Source of the DNA: WQXF01 sp031552825
GTDB taxonomy: Bacteria > Bacillota > Clostridia > Christensenellales > Aristaeellaceae
DNA: 64,000 nt
Direction: 5' to 3'
Assembly (NCBI GenBank): GCA_031552825.1
Contig: JAVBMD010000008.1
Span: 62,001-126,000 of the forward strand
Position 1 is the stretch's first letter. Every line of letters begins with the position of its first letter. A program made the translations under genes and the position numbers. This document shows positions 1 to 8,132 of this stretch, piece after piece. Below the pieces are notes generated by a model that saw only the letters and a list, made by a program, of their open reading frames with translations, had not been told where the DNA came from and made no database searches.

Positions 1-1114
1 TGTACAGCGTGCTGCGTGCGGCGTTAATCATTTCCATATATACGTTTTGCGCGGGGTTTTCGGGGTTGTTGTGCGGGCCGTCCTGATAGGGCTGCAGGTA
101 GCCCGCCGCGCCGGGCAGCGGAGCGGGAACGGGCTCCAGCGCGATGCGCTCCCCGGCTACCGCCTCCCACATCTGCGCGAAAAAGGCCGTCAGGCTGAAC
201 GCCGCCGGACCCTCAAGGCGCACCGCGATGTCCTTCCAATGGCCATGCTTCTCGTAGAGGTTGGCATATTCGTCGCCGATATTGATGCCGCCGGTGTAGG
301 CCACGCGGCAGTCGATGGAAAGGATCTTGCGGTGGTCGCGATAATTTAGGTAGAGCTGGTAGATGTAGCGGTGTACCGGGTTGAACACCTCGACGCGGAT
401 GCCCGCGTCACGCAGCCTTTGCAAAAAGGCGTGGCTGGTGGTGGTGATGGAGCCGAGATCGTCGTAAATCAGGCGCACATCGACCCCGGCGGCAGCCTTG
501 GCGGCCATCGCGGCGAAGAAGCGCTCCCAGATCGCGCCCTCAAACACCATAAAGAATTCCATATAGACGGCGCGCTCCGCCTGCGCGATGTCGGCCAGCA
601 TCGCCTCAAACGCCAGCTCGCCCAACGGATAGTAGCGCGCATCGGTACCCTGATAGAGCGGGAAGCCCAGCCGGTGCAAGTAGCGGCTCATCCGCTGCCC
701 GTGCGGCGCGCGCTCGGCCAGCGCGGCCATCGCTTCGGCATCGGCATCCTCGGGCAGCAGCGGGTCGGCGGTGCTGGCGATCAGCCGCCTGCCCAGCGCA
801 TTGCGCCCGCTGCCGCGCCCCCACAGCAAAAACAGCACCAGCCCAAACACGCCCAGCATCAGCACCATGACCACCCACGCGTAGCGATAGGAGGTGTCCC
901 GCTGGCCGCTTATCAGCACGATGGTCACCACCGCCGCAATCAGCTCCAGCGTGACATACACCGTGACCGCGTAGTCCTGCAGGTAGCGCACAAACGCCCA
1001 GCAGGTAGCCACCTGCAATAGCACCAGCAGCGCCGTAAAGACGATGCGCAGCGCCGGGGCAACGTTGAGGGACGACCAATGCTTGCGGCTTTCGCCCGCG
1101 GAATGTTTGCGCAT
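1..1114 (-). CDS. cls: Cardiolipin synthase (phospholipase D family), 3' end outside window
   Basis: Membrane enzyme that joins two phosphatidylglycerols into cardiolipin. The N-terminus has hydrophobic segments near residues 20-40, 45-62 and 70-90, followed by a PLD domain. The first HKD motif is visible as DHRKILSID, with His261, Lys263 and Asp268. About 371 codons lie in the window; family members are usually 480-510 residues, so the second HKD motif should lie beyond base 1. The ATG at 1114 is preceded by AAGGGAAGTGG. It lies 36 bases after the stop of the PHP gene on the same strand and is probably co-transcribed with it. Family assignment is firm; activity is inferred. Confidence 0.9.
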   Translation of the reverse strand, partial: MRKHSAGESRKHWSSLNVAPALRIVFTALLVLLQVATCWAFVRYLQDYAVTVYVTLELIAAVVTIVLISGQRDTSYRYAWVVMVLMLGVFGLVLFLLWGRGSGRNALGRRLIASTADPLLPEDADAEAMAALAERAPHGQRMSRYLHRLGFPLYQGTDARYYPLGELAFEAMLADIAQAERAVYMEFFMVFEGAIWERFFAAMAAKAAAGVDVRLIYDDLGSITTTSHAFLQRLRDAGIRVEVFNPVHRYIYQLYLNYRDHRKILSIDCRVAYTGGINIGDEYANLYEKHGHWKDIAVRLEGPAAFSLTAFFAQMWEAVAGERIALEPVPAPLPGAAGYLQPYQDGPHNNPENPAQNVYMEMINAARSTLY

Positions 1115-1150
1115 GCACCCACTTCCCTTCTCAAAAGCCCGATGGCTCGC

Positions 1151-1996
1151 CTACCGAGCCCATTGCGACAAATATTCCAGCGACGCACGCAGCTTTGGAT
1201 CCTCCGGCGCGCGCATACCCAGCGAGGAGGAGCGAAAGGTGCCGTGGTAGTCGCTGCCGATGGTGGGCGCGAGACCGTAACGCCGCGCGAACGCCAGCGC
1301 GCGCGGGATATAGGGCTCGCCGCCATCGCCATAATAAGCCTCGATGCCCCACAGGCCGCCGTCCGCCAGACGGCGCACCGTTTCCGCATCGTCGATCTTC
1401 AGCTTGCACGGGTGCGCCAGCGACACTACGCCGCCGGCTTCGGCCACGGCGCGCAGCACCTCCTCGGCGCTGGGGCGGTGGCCGTCCCTGTAATAATCGG
1501 GATGGAGCATAAAGCGGACATACACGTCCTTTCGATCCTTGGCAAAGCCGCGCTCCAGCAGCGCTTGGCGCGTGGCGACGTGTACCTGCGCGCCGGTTCG
1601 CCCTTCAGTATCGACATCCAGCGCGTATCCGGCGGCCTCAAGGCGGCGCAGCACGCCGAGGTTGCGCTCCAAAGCATCGCGCTGCGCGCCCTCCAGCAGC
1701 GCGCGCAAAGCGGGCGCGTGTGCGTCGACGCCGTAGGCGAGCAGGTGCAGTTCGCCCCGCGCGCAGTCCACGTCGATCTCCACGGCGGGCAGGATCGGCA
1801 CGCCCGCGGCCTGCCCGGCGGCGGTGGCAACCGCCACGCCGTCCATTGTATTATGATCCGCCACCGCCAGTAGCTGGACGCCCCGCTCCTTCGCCAGCGC
1901 CACCACCGCTTCCGGCGAATCGCTGCCGTCGCTGACGGTGGTGTGTACGTGCAGATCCACCTGCAAATCTACCTGATAAAACGCATTCTTTCGCAT
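1151..1996 (-). CDS. PHP domain phosphoesterase (YciV/TrpH-like)
   Basis: A 281-residue metal-dependent phosphoesterase of the PHP family. Members related to RNase AM / 3',5'-nucleotide bisphosphate phosphatase hydrolyse nucleotide phosphates in the cytoplasm. The metal ligands are visible: DLHVHTTVSDGSD at the N-terminus, ADHNTMDG, PAVEIDVD, SLAHPCKL and GSDYHG near the C-terminus. The start was set at MRKNAF because the longer frame upstream runs into the divergent lysA promoter. A GAGGGG sits about 13 bases upstream, a long spacing, so the start is moderately certain. It is the first gene of a probable PHP-cls transcription unit. The precise substrate cannot be told from sequence. Confidence 0.85.
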   Translation of the reverse strand: MRKNAFYQVDLQVDLHVHTTVSDGSDSPEAVVALAKERGVQLLAVADHNTMDGVAVATAAGQAAGVPILPAVEIDVDCARGELHLLAYGVDAHAPALRALLEGAQRDALERNLGVLRRLEAAGYALDVDTEGRTGAQVHVATRQALLERGFAKDRKDVYVRFMLHPDYYRDGHRPSAEEVLRAVAEAGGVVSLAHPCKLKIDDAETVRRLADGGLWGIEAYYGDGGEPYIPRALAFARRYGLAPTIGSDYHGTFRSSSLGMRAPEDPKLRASLEYLSQWAR

Positions 1997-2045
1997 GCTG
2001 GCAATTTTACCCCTCGGCGAAAGGTCTGTCAAATGGAAGTTCTGC

Positions 2046-2075
2046 TTGACAGGGTTCCCCTGCGCTCGGTATGCT
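2046..2075 (+). promoter_or_regulatory. Promoter of lysA
   Basis: TTGACA (2046-2051), 18-base spacer, TATGCT (2070-2075), ending 38 bases before the lysA ATG. It lies between the divergent PHP gene and lysA. Confidence 0.7.
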
Positions 2076-2113
2076 ATGGGATACATGCATTGCACAGAGA
2101 GGACGATCCGCAC

Positions 2114-3370
2114 ATGAAGAGACCGTTCGTCACCCAAGCGCAGTTGGAGGCCATCACGCGCGAGTTTCCGACGCCCTTCCATCTATACGATGAGCGCGGC
2201 ATCCGAAGGACTGCCCGCGCCATGCGCGAGGCCTTTGCGTGGAACCCGGGCTTTCGCGAATATTTTGCCGTCAAGGCGTTGCCCAATCCATTCATCCTGA
2301 AAATTTTGCAGGAGGAAGGCTGCGGCGTGGACTGCTCCAGCTATACTGAGCTGATGCTGGCGCGCGCCTGCGGGTTCCCCGGCGAGATGATTATGTTCTC
2401 CTCCAACGAAACCCCGGCCGAGGACTACGCATTGGCGCGGGAGATGGGCGTGAAGATCAACCTCGACGACATCACGCACATCGACTTTTTGCGGCAAGCC
2501 GCCGGGTTGCCCGAGGAGATTTCCTGCCGCTATAACCCCGGCGGCGACTTCGCCATCGACAACGCCATTATGGACACCCCCGCCGACGCCAAGTACGGCT
2601 TCACCCGCCCGCAGCTCACGGAGGGTTTTCGCAAGCTGCTGGGGCTCGGCGTCAAGCGCTTCGGCGTCCACGCCTTCCTCGCCAGCAACACCGATACCGA
2701 GGCCTATTACCCGCAGTTGGCGCGCATTCTTTTTGAAACCGTGGCCGAGCTGCATCGCGAAACCGGTGCCGACATCGCCTACGTCAACCTCTCTGGCGGC
2801 GTAGGCATCCCTTACCGTCCCGAGCAGAAGGCCAACGACATCCGCCGCATCGGCGAGGGCGTGCGCAAGGCTTTTGAGGAGGTGCTGGTACCCGCCGGAC
2901 TGGGCGGTGTGGCCATCTATACCGAGCTAGGCAGATTCATGACCGGCCCCTACGGCTGCCTCGTAACCCGCGCGGTACACGAGAAGCACATCCATAAGGA
3001 ATACATCGGCGTGGACGCCTGCGCCGTCGACCTGCTGCGCCCGGCAATGTACAAAGCGTATCACCACATCACCGTCGTCGGCAAGGAAGAAGCGCCGTGC
3101 GATCGCACCTACGATATCGTTGGCGGATTGTGCGAGAACAACGACAAGTTCGCCATCGACCGCGCGCTGCCGGAGATCGCCATGGGCGATCTGCTGGTGA
3201 TCCACGATACCGGTGCGCACGGCTCGGCCATGGGCTATAACTACAACGGCAAGCTGCAGCATGCCGAGCTGTTGCTGCGCGAGGATGGCGGCATAAAGAT
3301 GATCCGCCGCGCGCAGACGCCCAAGGATTATTTTGCCACACTGGACTTTGCCGAGGAATTTGATCTATGA
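2114..3370 (+). CDS. lysA: Diaminopimelate decarboxylase-like PLP enzyme
   Basis: Fold-type III PLP decarboxylase of 418 residues that converts meso-diaminopimelate to lysine, the last step of lysine synthesis. The PLP lysine is in YFAVKALPNP, the glycine-rich phosphate loop is SGGVGIPY, and the inter-subunit active-site motif is GGLCENNDKFA. The ATG at 2114 has GAGAGGA ten bases upstream. The stop overlaps the start of the next gene as ATGA (3367-3370), indicating translational coupling. No other lysine-pathway genes are near. Related carboxynorspermidine or ornithine/arginine decarboxylases share this fold, but the CE.ND motif and overall length favour LysA. Confidence 0.88.
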   Translation: MKRPFVTQAQLEAITREFPTPFHLYDERGIRRTARAMREAFAWNPGFREYFAVKALPNPFILKILQEEGCGVDCSSYTELMLARACGFPGEMIMFSSNETPAEDYALAREMGVKINLDDITHIDFLRQAAGLPEEISCRYNPGGDFAIDNAIMDTPADAKYGFTRPQLTEGFRKLLGLGVKRFGVHAFLASNTDTEAYYPQLARILFETVAELHRETGADIAYVNLSGGVGIPYRPEQKANDIRRIGEGVRKAFEEVLVPAGLGGVAIYTELGRFMTGPYGCLVTRAVHEKHIHKEYIGVDACAVDLLRPAMYKAYHHITVVGKEEAPCDRTYDIVGGLCENNDKFAIDRALPEIAMGDLLVIHDTGAHGSAMGYNYNGKLQHAELLLREDGGIKMIRRAQTPKDYFATLDFAEEFDL

Positions 3371-3825
3371 CGGTTCGTATCAAGCCGCACCATCTGCTGG
3401 ATGTGTATAAGCTTCACGGGCGCGGCATGTATCCTTTCAAGCCCGATCCCCGCTTCGGACATGATTTTTTCCGCATCGGCAATGCGTTGGTCGAAGGGCG
3501 GGTAACGCATGTATATTTTACCGTTGGCGCCGATGACATTTGTTCTCCCTGCACGCACAAGGTTAACGGGGTTTGCGGCGATGCCGTTGAAATCGGCGCC
3601 TTCACCAGAAAGCATGATTACAACGCATACTTGGACGCCGAACTTATGCGCCACTTGGGGTTGCGCGAAGATACTCCCTATGCCATGGCAGATATTCCGG
3701 CTTTGCTGCTGAAAAAAATGACGCCGCGGGTCTTTGCAACGATATGGCGCGATTGCCCTTCGCAGGAAGTCGAGCAGCGCTGCGAATGGACACTGCGCGG
3801 CGTGGCGCACTGCTTGGGCGTCTGA
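3367..3825 (+). CDS. DUF1284-like cysteine-containing protein
   Basis: A 152-residue soluble protein starting with RIKPHHLLDVY, which resembles the RxHHLL start of DUF1284 proteins. It has a central cysteine cluster, DDICSPCTHKVNGVCG, and a further cysteine in IWRDCPS, compatible with metal or Fe-S binding. Function is unknown. It overlaps lysA by four bases (ATGA), so the two are almost certainly translated from one mRNA; whether it acts on lysine metabolism is inference. A hairpin followed by eight T residues comes directly after it. Confidence 0.7.
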   Translation: MTVRIKPHHLLDVYKLHGRGMYPFKPDPRFGHDFFRIGNALVEGRVTHVYFTVGADDICSPCTHKVNGVCGDAVEIGAFTRKHDYNAYLDAELMRHLGLREDTPYAMADIPALLLKKMTPRVFATIWRDCPSQEVEQRCEWTLRGVAHCLGV

Positions 3826-3859
3826 CAAAAGATACCCCGATAGCTCGTCCATTGTATCG

Positions 3860-3898
3860 CCAGCCAAAGAAGCACAAATTCTTTGACTGGTTTTTTTT
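3860..3898 (+). terminator. Terminator of the lysA operon
   Basis: Stem CAAAGAA/TTCTTTG around a 7-base loop, extended by CCA/TGG across a 2x2 internal mismatch, followed by eight T residues (3891-3898). Confidence 0.75.
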
Positions 3899-3913
3899 GT
3901 ACCTATATGGTAC
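3883..3913 (+). promoter_or_regulatory. Possible promoter and small palindrome before the sensor kinases
   Basis: TTGACT (3883-3888), 17-base spacer, TATGGT (3906-3911). The -10 region lies inside GTACC-TATAT-GGTAC (3899-3913), a 5-base-arm palindrome that could be an operator. The -35 overlaps the preceding terminator stem, so the call is tentative. Confidence 0.4.
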
Positions 3914-3968
3914 AGTAATAACGCTAATAGTTCTTATCAGGTAGGCCAGCAAAGGAGAGCGGGAGGAC

Positions 3969-5339
3969 GTGCCGACATTTGCTTATTCTGTTCCCATGCA
4001 AATCATTCTCTTTTTTGTTTCCTGCATCGCAACTTTTTACTTCTACTATTTGGTAAACAATATCACGCTACAGGTCTACGCGGAGGACGTGCCGCTTGCG
4101 CGGCGGCTTCTTTTTGTGGCGGCATCCGGCCTCCTGCTGGACACCATATGGATTTATCTGATCTACCTGATCGGCGGCAGCGTCTCCTTTTCGCCGATCA
4201 TCTACGTTCTTGTAACGATACCCAATCCCTTTTTTGCCCTGCTGATCTATTACTTCGGCGTCAAAATCCAAGGGCTTTCCCCGTATCGGTCGCTGCACAT
4301 CATGGTGCATACCAACCTCTATTTTATCGCCGGAAAAATGCTAAACCAGTTTATCAGCGCCTCCTTCTTTGTCCAGCCTCTGGGGCAGTATAACTACCTG
4401 TCCGACGCAGTTGCGCTGATTTGCTGCGCCTGCATCAACACATTGCTTTATTGCCTGACCTCCTTCGCCATCCGAAGGAGCCAGTTTATCGTCAAGCAGA
4501 CAGACCAAATGTATATCTTCTCGCTTCGGCGCGAAATTTTTCTCGGCTTTTTGACGATTTGCGCTGCCTATGGGCTGGTGGTGCTCGTCTCTATCCTGAT
4601 GGCTGGCCACACCTATGCGTATCTGATGGTATCGCTGGCGCTCGCGCTAAGCGCCGTGGTCGGCGTACTGCGGGATGCGCGGACGGCGGCGCTGCTGGAG
4701 CTCAGCAACAAGGACACCTACATCAACGGCCTAGTCGAAACCACTCAGCGCTTTGAGGGTCTCCGGCACGATTTCATGAACATCCTCCAATCCTACGCAG
4801 GCTATATCGCATCCGGAGAGATCGACGGGCTCAAAACCTATCACTCGTCGCTGCTCAAAACCGTCAATCAAGCGGCCTATCGGATGAGTCTATCGGATAA
4901 GATGCAGGAAAACCCGGCGCTCATCACCCTGCTCAACGCTAAGCTGGATTATGCGGAGCGCTCTACGGTGAAACTAACGATCGATATCGATTGCCAAATC
5001 GAGAATATGTACATCGACAATATGGATCTGTGCCGATCCCTCGCCGCCCTGCTGGATAACGCCATCGAGGCGGCGGCGGAATCCAGCCCGCGCAGCGTGG
5101 ATATCTCCATCAAGAACAAGCCCGATGGCAGCAAGCTCATCATCATCATGAACAGCACCGCCGCTCCGATGGACCCCAGCATCTTTTCGAGACGGGGGTT
5201 CACCACCAAGGAGGGACACACCGGAATCGGCCTGTCGCAAGTGCGAAAAACCCTGAGCAAGTATGGCAACTGCACCTTTCAGGTCACCTGCTTTGAAGAA
5301 ACCTTTACCGCGTATATTTCCACAAAGCGCGCCGGGTGA
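3969..5339 (+). CDS. AgrC-like GHKL sensor histidine kinase (copy 1)
   Basis: A 456-residue membrane sensor kinase. About six or seven hydrophobic segments occupy residues 8-235, as in peptide-sensing AgrC-type kinases. A linker helix and the H-box GLRHDFMNILQ follow near residue 265 (phospho-acceptor His), then the N-box LLDNAIEAA near 360 and the G2 box GHTGIGLSQVRK near 418. All catalytic motifs look intact. The GTG start at 3969 is supported by alignment with the next gene's N-terminus (FAYSxxMQIILFF) and GGGAGG just upstream; an ATG at 3996 is an alternative. No LytTR or other response regulator lies nearby, so the partner is unknown. Confidence 0.88.
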   Translation: MPTFAYSVPMQIILFFVSCIATFYFYYLVNNITLQVYAEDVPLARRLLFVAASGLLLDTIWIYLIYLIGGSVSFSPIIYVLVTIPNPFFALLIYYFGVKIQGLSPYRSLHIMVHTNLYFIAGKMLNQFISASFFVQPLGQYNYLSDAVALICCACINTLLYCLTSFAIRRSQFIVKQTDQMYIFSLRREIFLGFLTICAAYGLVVLVSILMAGHTYAYLMVSLALALSAVVGVLRDARTAALLELSNKDTYINGLVETTQRFEGLRHDFMNILQSYAGYIASGEIDGLKTYHSSLLKTVNQAAYRMSLSDKMQENPALITLLNAKLDYAERSTVKLTIDIDCQIENMYIDNMDLCRSLAALLDNAIEAAAESSPRSVDISIKNKPDGSKLIIIMNSTAAPMDPSIFSRRGFTTKEGHTGIGLSQVRKTLSKYGNCTFQVTCFEETFTAYISTKRAG

Positions 5340-5393
5340 CTACCCTTTTACGAAAGCCGCCTGCGCTTCAGGCATAGAAGGAGGTCTGCGCGG

Positions 5394-6821
5394 ATGACAT
5401 CCGCCTTTGCGTATTCCGGAGTAATGCAGATCATTCTGTTCTTTGTTTCCTGTGCCACCACCTTTCTTTTCTATTATCAGGTGAACAACATCGCGCTGCA
5501 GATATACGGCGAATCGGCCCCGGTATCGCGCAAGCTCCTTTTCGTAACGGTGGTTGGATTCCTGCTCAACAACGTGTGGACATATTCGATTTACCTGATC
5601 GGCGGCATGGTCTCCTTCCCATCGATCGTCTATCTGTTGGTGACGATACCCAACCCCATTTTCGCCCTGCTGATCTACTTTTCCGGCGTGAAGATTCAGC
5701 GGCTTTCCCCATACCGCTCTCTCCATATCATGATGCATATCTACATCTACTTTATCGCGATCAAGATGTTGAATCGCTTTATCGGCGAGGGTTTTTTCGC
5801 GCAGTCGCCCGGCGCCTATAATTACCTGCTCGACGCGGTTTCGCTGGTCTTCTGCACCGGCGTCAACACAGGGATCTATTTTTTGACCTCGGCGATTATC
5901 CGCCGAAACCAGTTCATCGTCAAGCAGACCGATCAGGTATACGTCACCTCGCTACGCCGCGAAATCCTCTGGGGTTTTCTGACGGCTTGCCTCGTATACG
6001 CGCTCGCCGTTCTCAGCCCCATCGCGACCAACAGGAATATCTACGGCTACCTGCTGTCCACGATGATTCTTGGGCTTAGCATCGTAATCGGCACCCTCCG
6101 GGACGCGAAGGTTGCCTCGGCGGCGGATCTGAACAATAAAGACGTCTATATCAATAGCCTGATCGAAACCACGCAGCGCCTCGAGGGCGTGAAGCACGAT
6201 TTTGTCAACATTCTGCAAACCTACGAAGGCTATATCATGCTGGAGGAGATGGAGGGGCTGAAAGCCTACCACGAATCGCTGCTGAAAACCGTCAATCAGG
6301 CGGTTTACCGGCTGGATCTATCAGAGAAAATGCAGGAAAACCAAGCGCTGGTCTCGCTGCTAAGCGCGAAGCTTGATTATGCTGAAGCCTGCTCGGTGAA
6401 TCTGACGATCCGCATCGATTGCCCGATCGAGGAGCTGTTTATCAATAATTTTGATTTATGCCATTCCCTCACCATATTGCTCGACAACGCCATCGAAGCC
6501 GCGGCAAGTTCTGACAAGCGCAACGTCAGCGTATCGATTAAGGACAAGCCCGACGGCGGTAAGCTGATTATCATCATGAACAGCATCTCCGCTCCGGCAA
6601 ATATCCCCGCCCCGGCGCGCGCCGAGGCCACAACCAGGCAAGGGCGTGCGGACGCCGGCCTTGCGCAGGTTCGCAAAACGCTGAGCAAGTATGGCAATTG
6701 CACGTTCCACATCGCCCGTTTTGAGCAGACCTTTACCGCGTATGTTTCTACCAAGCGCATGACGCCGGACGGCTTCAATGCCACCAATTCTCGTAAAGGT
6801 TATAGCCGTGTTCCTGTATGA
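5394..6821 (+). CDS. AgrC-like GHKL sensor kinase (copy 2, altered G2 box)
   Basis: A 475-residue paralogue of the preceding kinase, alike from the first residues (MTSAFAYSGVMQIILFF) to YGNCTFH. It has the same membrane domain, H-box GVKHDFVNILQ and N-box LLDNAIEAAA. The ATP-lid region differs: copy 1 has GFTTKEGHTGIGLSQ, while here EATTRQGRADAGLAQ replaces it, losing the GxGIGL pattern needed for ATP binding in this family. The C-terminus is about 17 residues longer and overlaps the convergent glycosyltransferase gene by 47 bases. GGAGG lies nine bases before the ATG. It may be kinase-dead, acting as a dimer partner or decaying duplicate. Confidence 0.85.
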   Translation: MTSAFAYSGVMQIILFFVSCATTFLFYYQVNNIALQIYGESAPVSRKLLFVTVVGFLLNNVWTYSIYLIGGMVSFPSIVYLLVTIPNPIFALLIYFSGVKIQRLSPYRSLHIMMHIYIYFIAIKMLNRFIGEGFFAQSPGAYNYLLDAVSLVFCTGVNTGIYFLTSAIIRRNQFIVKQTDQVYVTSLRREILWGFLTACLVYALAVLSPIATNRNIYGYLLSTMILGLSIVIGTLRDAKVASAADLNNKDVYINSLIETTQRLEGVKHDFVNILQTYEGYIMLEEMEGLKAYHESLLKTVNQAVYRLDLSEKMQENQALVSLLSAKLDYAEACSVNLTIRIDCPIEELFINNFDLCHSLTILLDNAIEAAASSDKRNVSVSIKDKPDGGKLIIIMNSISAPANIPAPARAEATTRQGRADAGLAQVRKTLSKYGNCTFHIARFEQTFTAYVSTKRMTPDGFNATNSRKGYSRVPV

Positions 6822-8073
6822 TCTTCTCGCGATAGAAGGCCAGCGGATAGGGCTCCAGCGTGTGCAGCGTTTGGTTTCCCGCGGTGCGGGTGCGCAGCGC
6901 CTCGTAGGCCACATCGCGGGTCGCGTAATTATCCCGCCACGCCTCGGTGGTGTGCAAATCGGTGCCGGATAGAAAGGCGACCGCCAACACCGCCGCAAGC
7001 GCGGCGCCCGCCACCCAACCCACACAAGGCGCCGCATGGCGAAGGCCCAGCGCCTCGCCGATCCAGCCCGCCGCCTCGCAAAGCGCCAGCGCCAGCAGCG
7101 GCAGCGATACCAGCAGGCTGCGCTTGTCCGGCAGCACATGGAGCAGTCCATTGACCGCTGCCCAGAGCAAAAGATAGAGCAGCGCCGCCAGAAAAAACTT
7201 GGAACAGAGCAGCCTTTTGCGGAACGCCACCGCGCTCAAAACCAAAAAGGCACAAATCCCCCAAGCGCAAACCGCCGTAAGCGCGGCGTTCGCGGTGTAT
7301 AACGAGGCAAATCCCTCGGCGAAGGCGGCGAACAGCGTCGGCGGGCTGATGGGCAGCGGCTTGCCCGGCCTGCTGATGTTGAGGTGATAGACCACCATCA
7401 GCAGCGCGCCCATCGCGATGGGCAAAAGCGGCAGCCATTGCTTCCTCACGTAGTCGGTCAGGCGCTTCTCCCGCAACAGGCATAGCAGGATCACCAACCC
7501 CACAGCACCCATTACCATCAGCGACAGCGTCTGCGCAAAGGCCGCCGCCGCGAAGAAGAACAGGCTCCACGTCAGCAGCGCGTAGCGGCCGGTCTCGCCC
7601 CGCCAGCGCTGGTAAAAGCGCAACGCAAACAGCAGCAGGCACACCGCCATGCCGTAGCCGCGCGCCAGCCCGAAAAAGTCATTGAGGTAATAGCAGAGCG
7701 TCAGCAGCGCGAAGCCGCCGCATGAAAGCTCCCCGCGATACAGCATATACACCGCCAAACCCAAGAACGCCGCGTAGAATAGCAGCGAGGGCAACCGAAT
7801 CAAAAACTCATTGTAAAACTGCCGCGTCGTAAATTGCACCACGCGGATCAGCACGGTGTTGATCCAGTGATTGTTAGCGATGCAATTGACCATCATGCGC
7901 GGAATATCGGAGGGGCGCAGCTTCATCGCGAAGCGGAGCGCCGTGTACGCCTCGTCGTAGGTCAGGCCACTGGTTGCCGCCCGATACACCGCCAGCGCAA
8001 AAAGCGCCAGCGCGAGTGTGATCGCCGCGAGGAGCAGCGGCCTTTTTGTCCTTCCTTCCGGCAGCACAGACAT
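6775..8073 (-). CDS. GT-C type membrane glycosyltransferase
   Basis: A polytopic membrane protein of 432 residues with about ten hydrophobic segments and the acidic first-loop motif GLTYDEAYT, typical of GT-C glycosyltransferases that use lipid-linked sugars (PMT/ArnT type). A short charged tail follows. The ATG at 8073 has GGAGAAG seven bases upstream, preferred over an ATG eight codons earlier that lies inside an inverted repeat. Its 3' end overlaps sensor kinase copy 2. Acceptor and sugar are unknown. A strong, palindrome-bearing promoter precedes it, suggesting it is switched by a repressor. Confidence 0.75.
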   Translation of the reverse strand: MSVLPEGRTKRPLLLAAITLALALFALAVYRAATSGLTYDEAYTALRFAMKLRPSDIPRMMVNCIANNHWINTVLIRVVQFTTRQFYNEFLIRLPSLLFYAAFLGLAVYMLYRGELSCGGFALLTLCYYLNDFFGLARGYGMAVCLLLFALRFYQRWRGETGRYALLTWSLFFFAAAAFAQTLSLMVMGAVGLVILLCLLREKRLTDYVRKQWLPLLPIAMGALLMVVYHLNISRPGKPLPISPPTLFAAFAEGFASLYTANAALTAVCAWGICAFLVLSAVAFRKRLLCSKFFLAALLYLLLWAAVNGLLHVLPDKRSLLVSLPLLALALCEAAGWIGEALGLRHAAPCVGWVAGAALAAVLAVAFLSGTDLHTTEAWRDNYATRDVAYEALRTRTAGNQTLHTLEPYPLAFYREKIIQEHGYNLYENWWH

Positions 8074-8087
8074 CCCTCTTCTCCGCA

Positions 8088-8111
8088 AATGATACAAGGC
8101 ATTGTATCATT
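8088..8111. promoter_or_regulatory. Operator-like palindrome
   Basis: Perfect 10-base arms AATGATACAA (8088-8097) and TTGTATCATT (8102-8111) around GGCA. It covers the -10 box of the glycosyltransferase promoter and the likely start point. No T-tract follows on either strand, so a terminator is unlikely; a repressor site is inferred. Confidence 0.6.
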
Positions 8112-8130
8112 TCTGGAAATGGGCTGTCAA
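8101..8130 (-). promoter_or_regulatory. Promoter of the membrane glycosyltransferase
   Basis: On the minus strand TTGACA (8130-8125), 18-base spacer, TACAAT (8106-8101), about 28 bases before the ATG at 8073. The -10 sits within the palindrome at 8088-8111. Confidence 0.7.
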
Positions 8131-8132
8131 TT

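Noticed and set aside
1136..1160. Hairpin GGCTCG/CGAGCC between the PHP gene and cls
   Set aside because: It overlaps the PHP stop and has no T-run; not a supported terminator and not a copy of the two-hairpin element.
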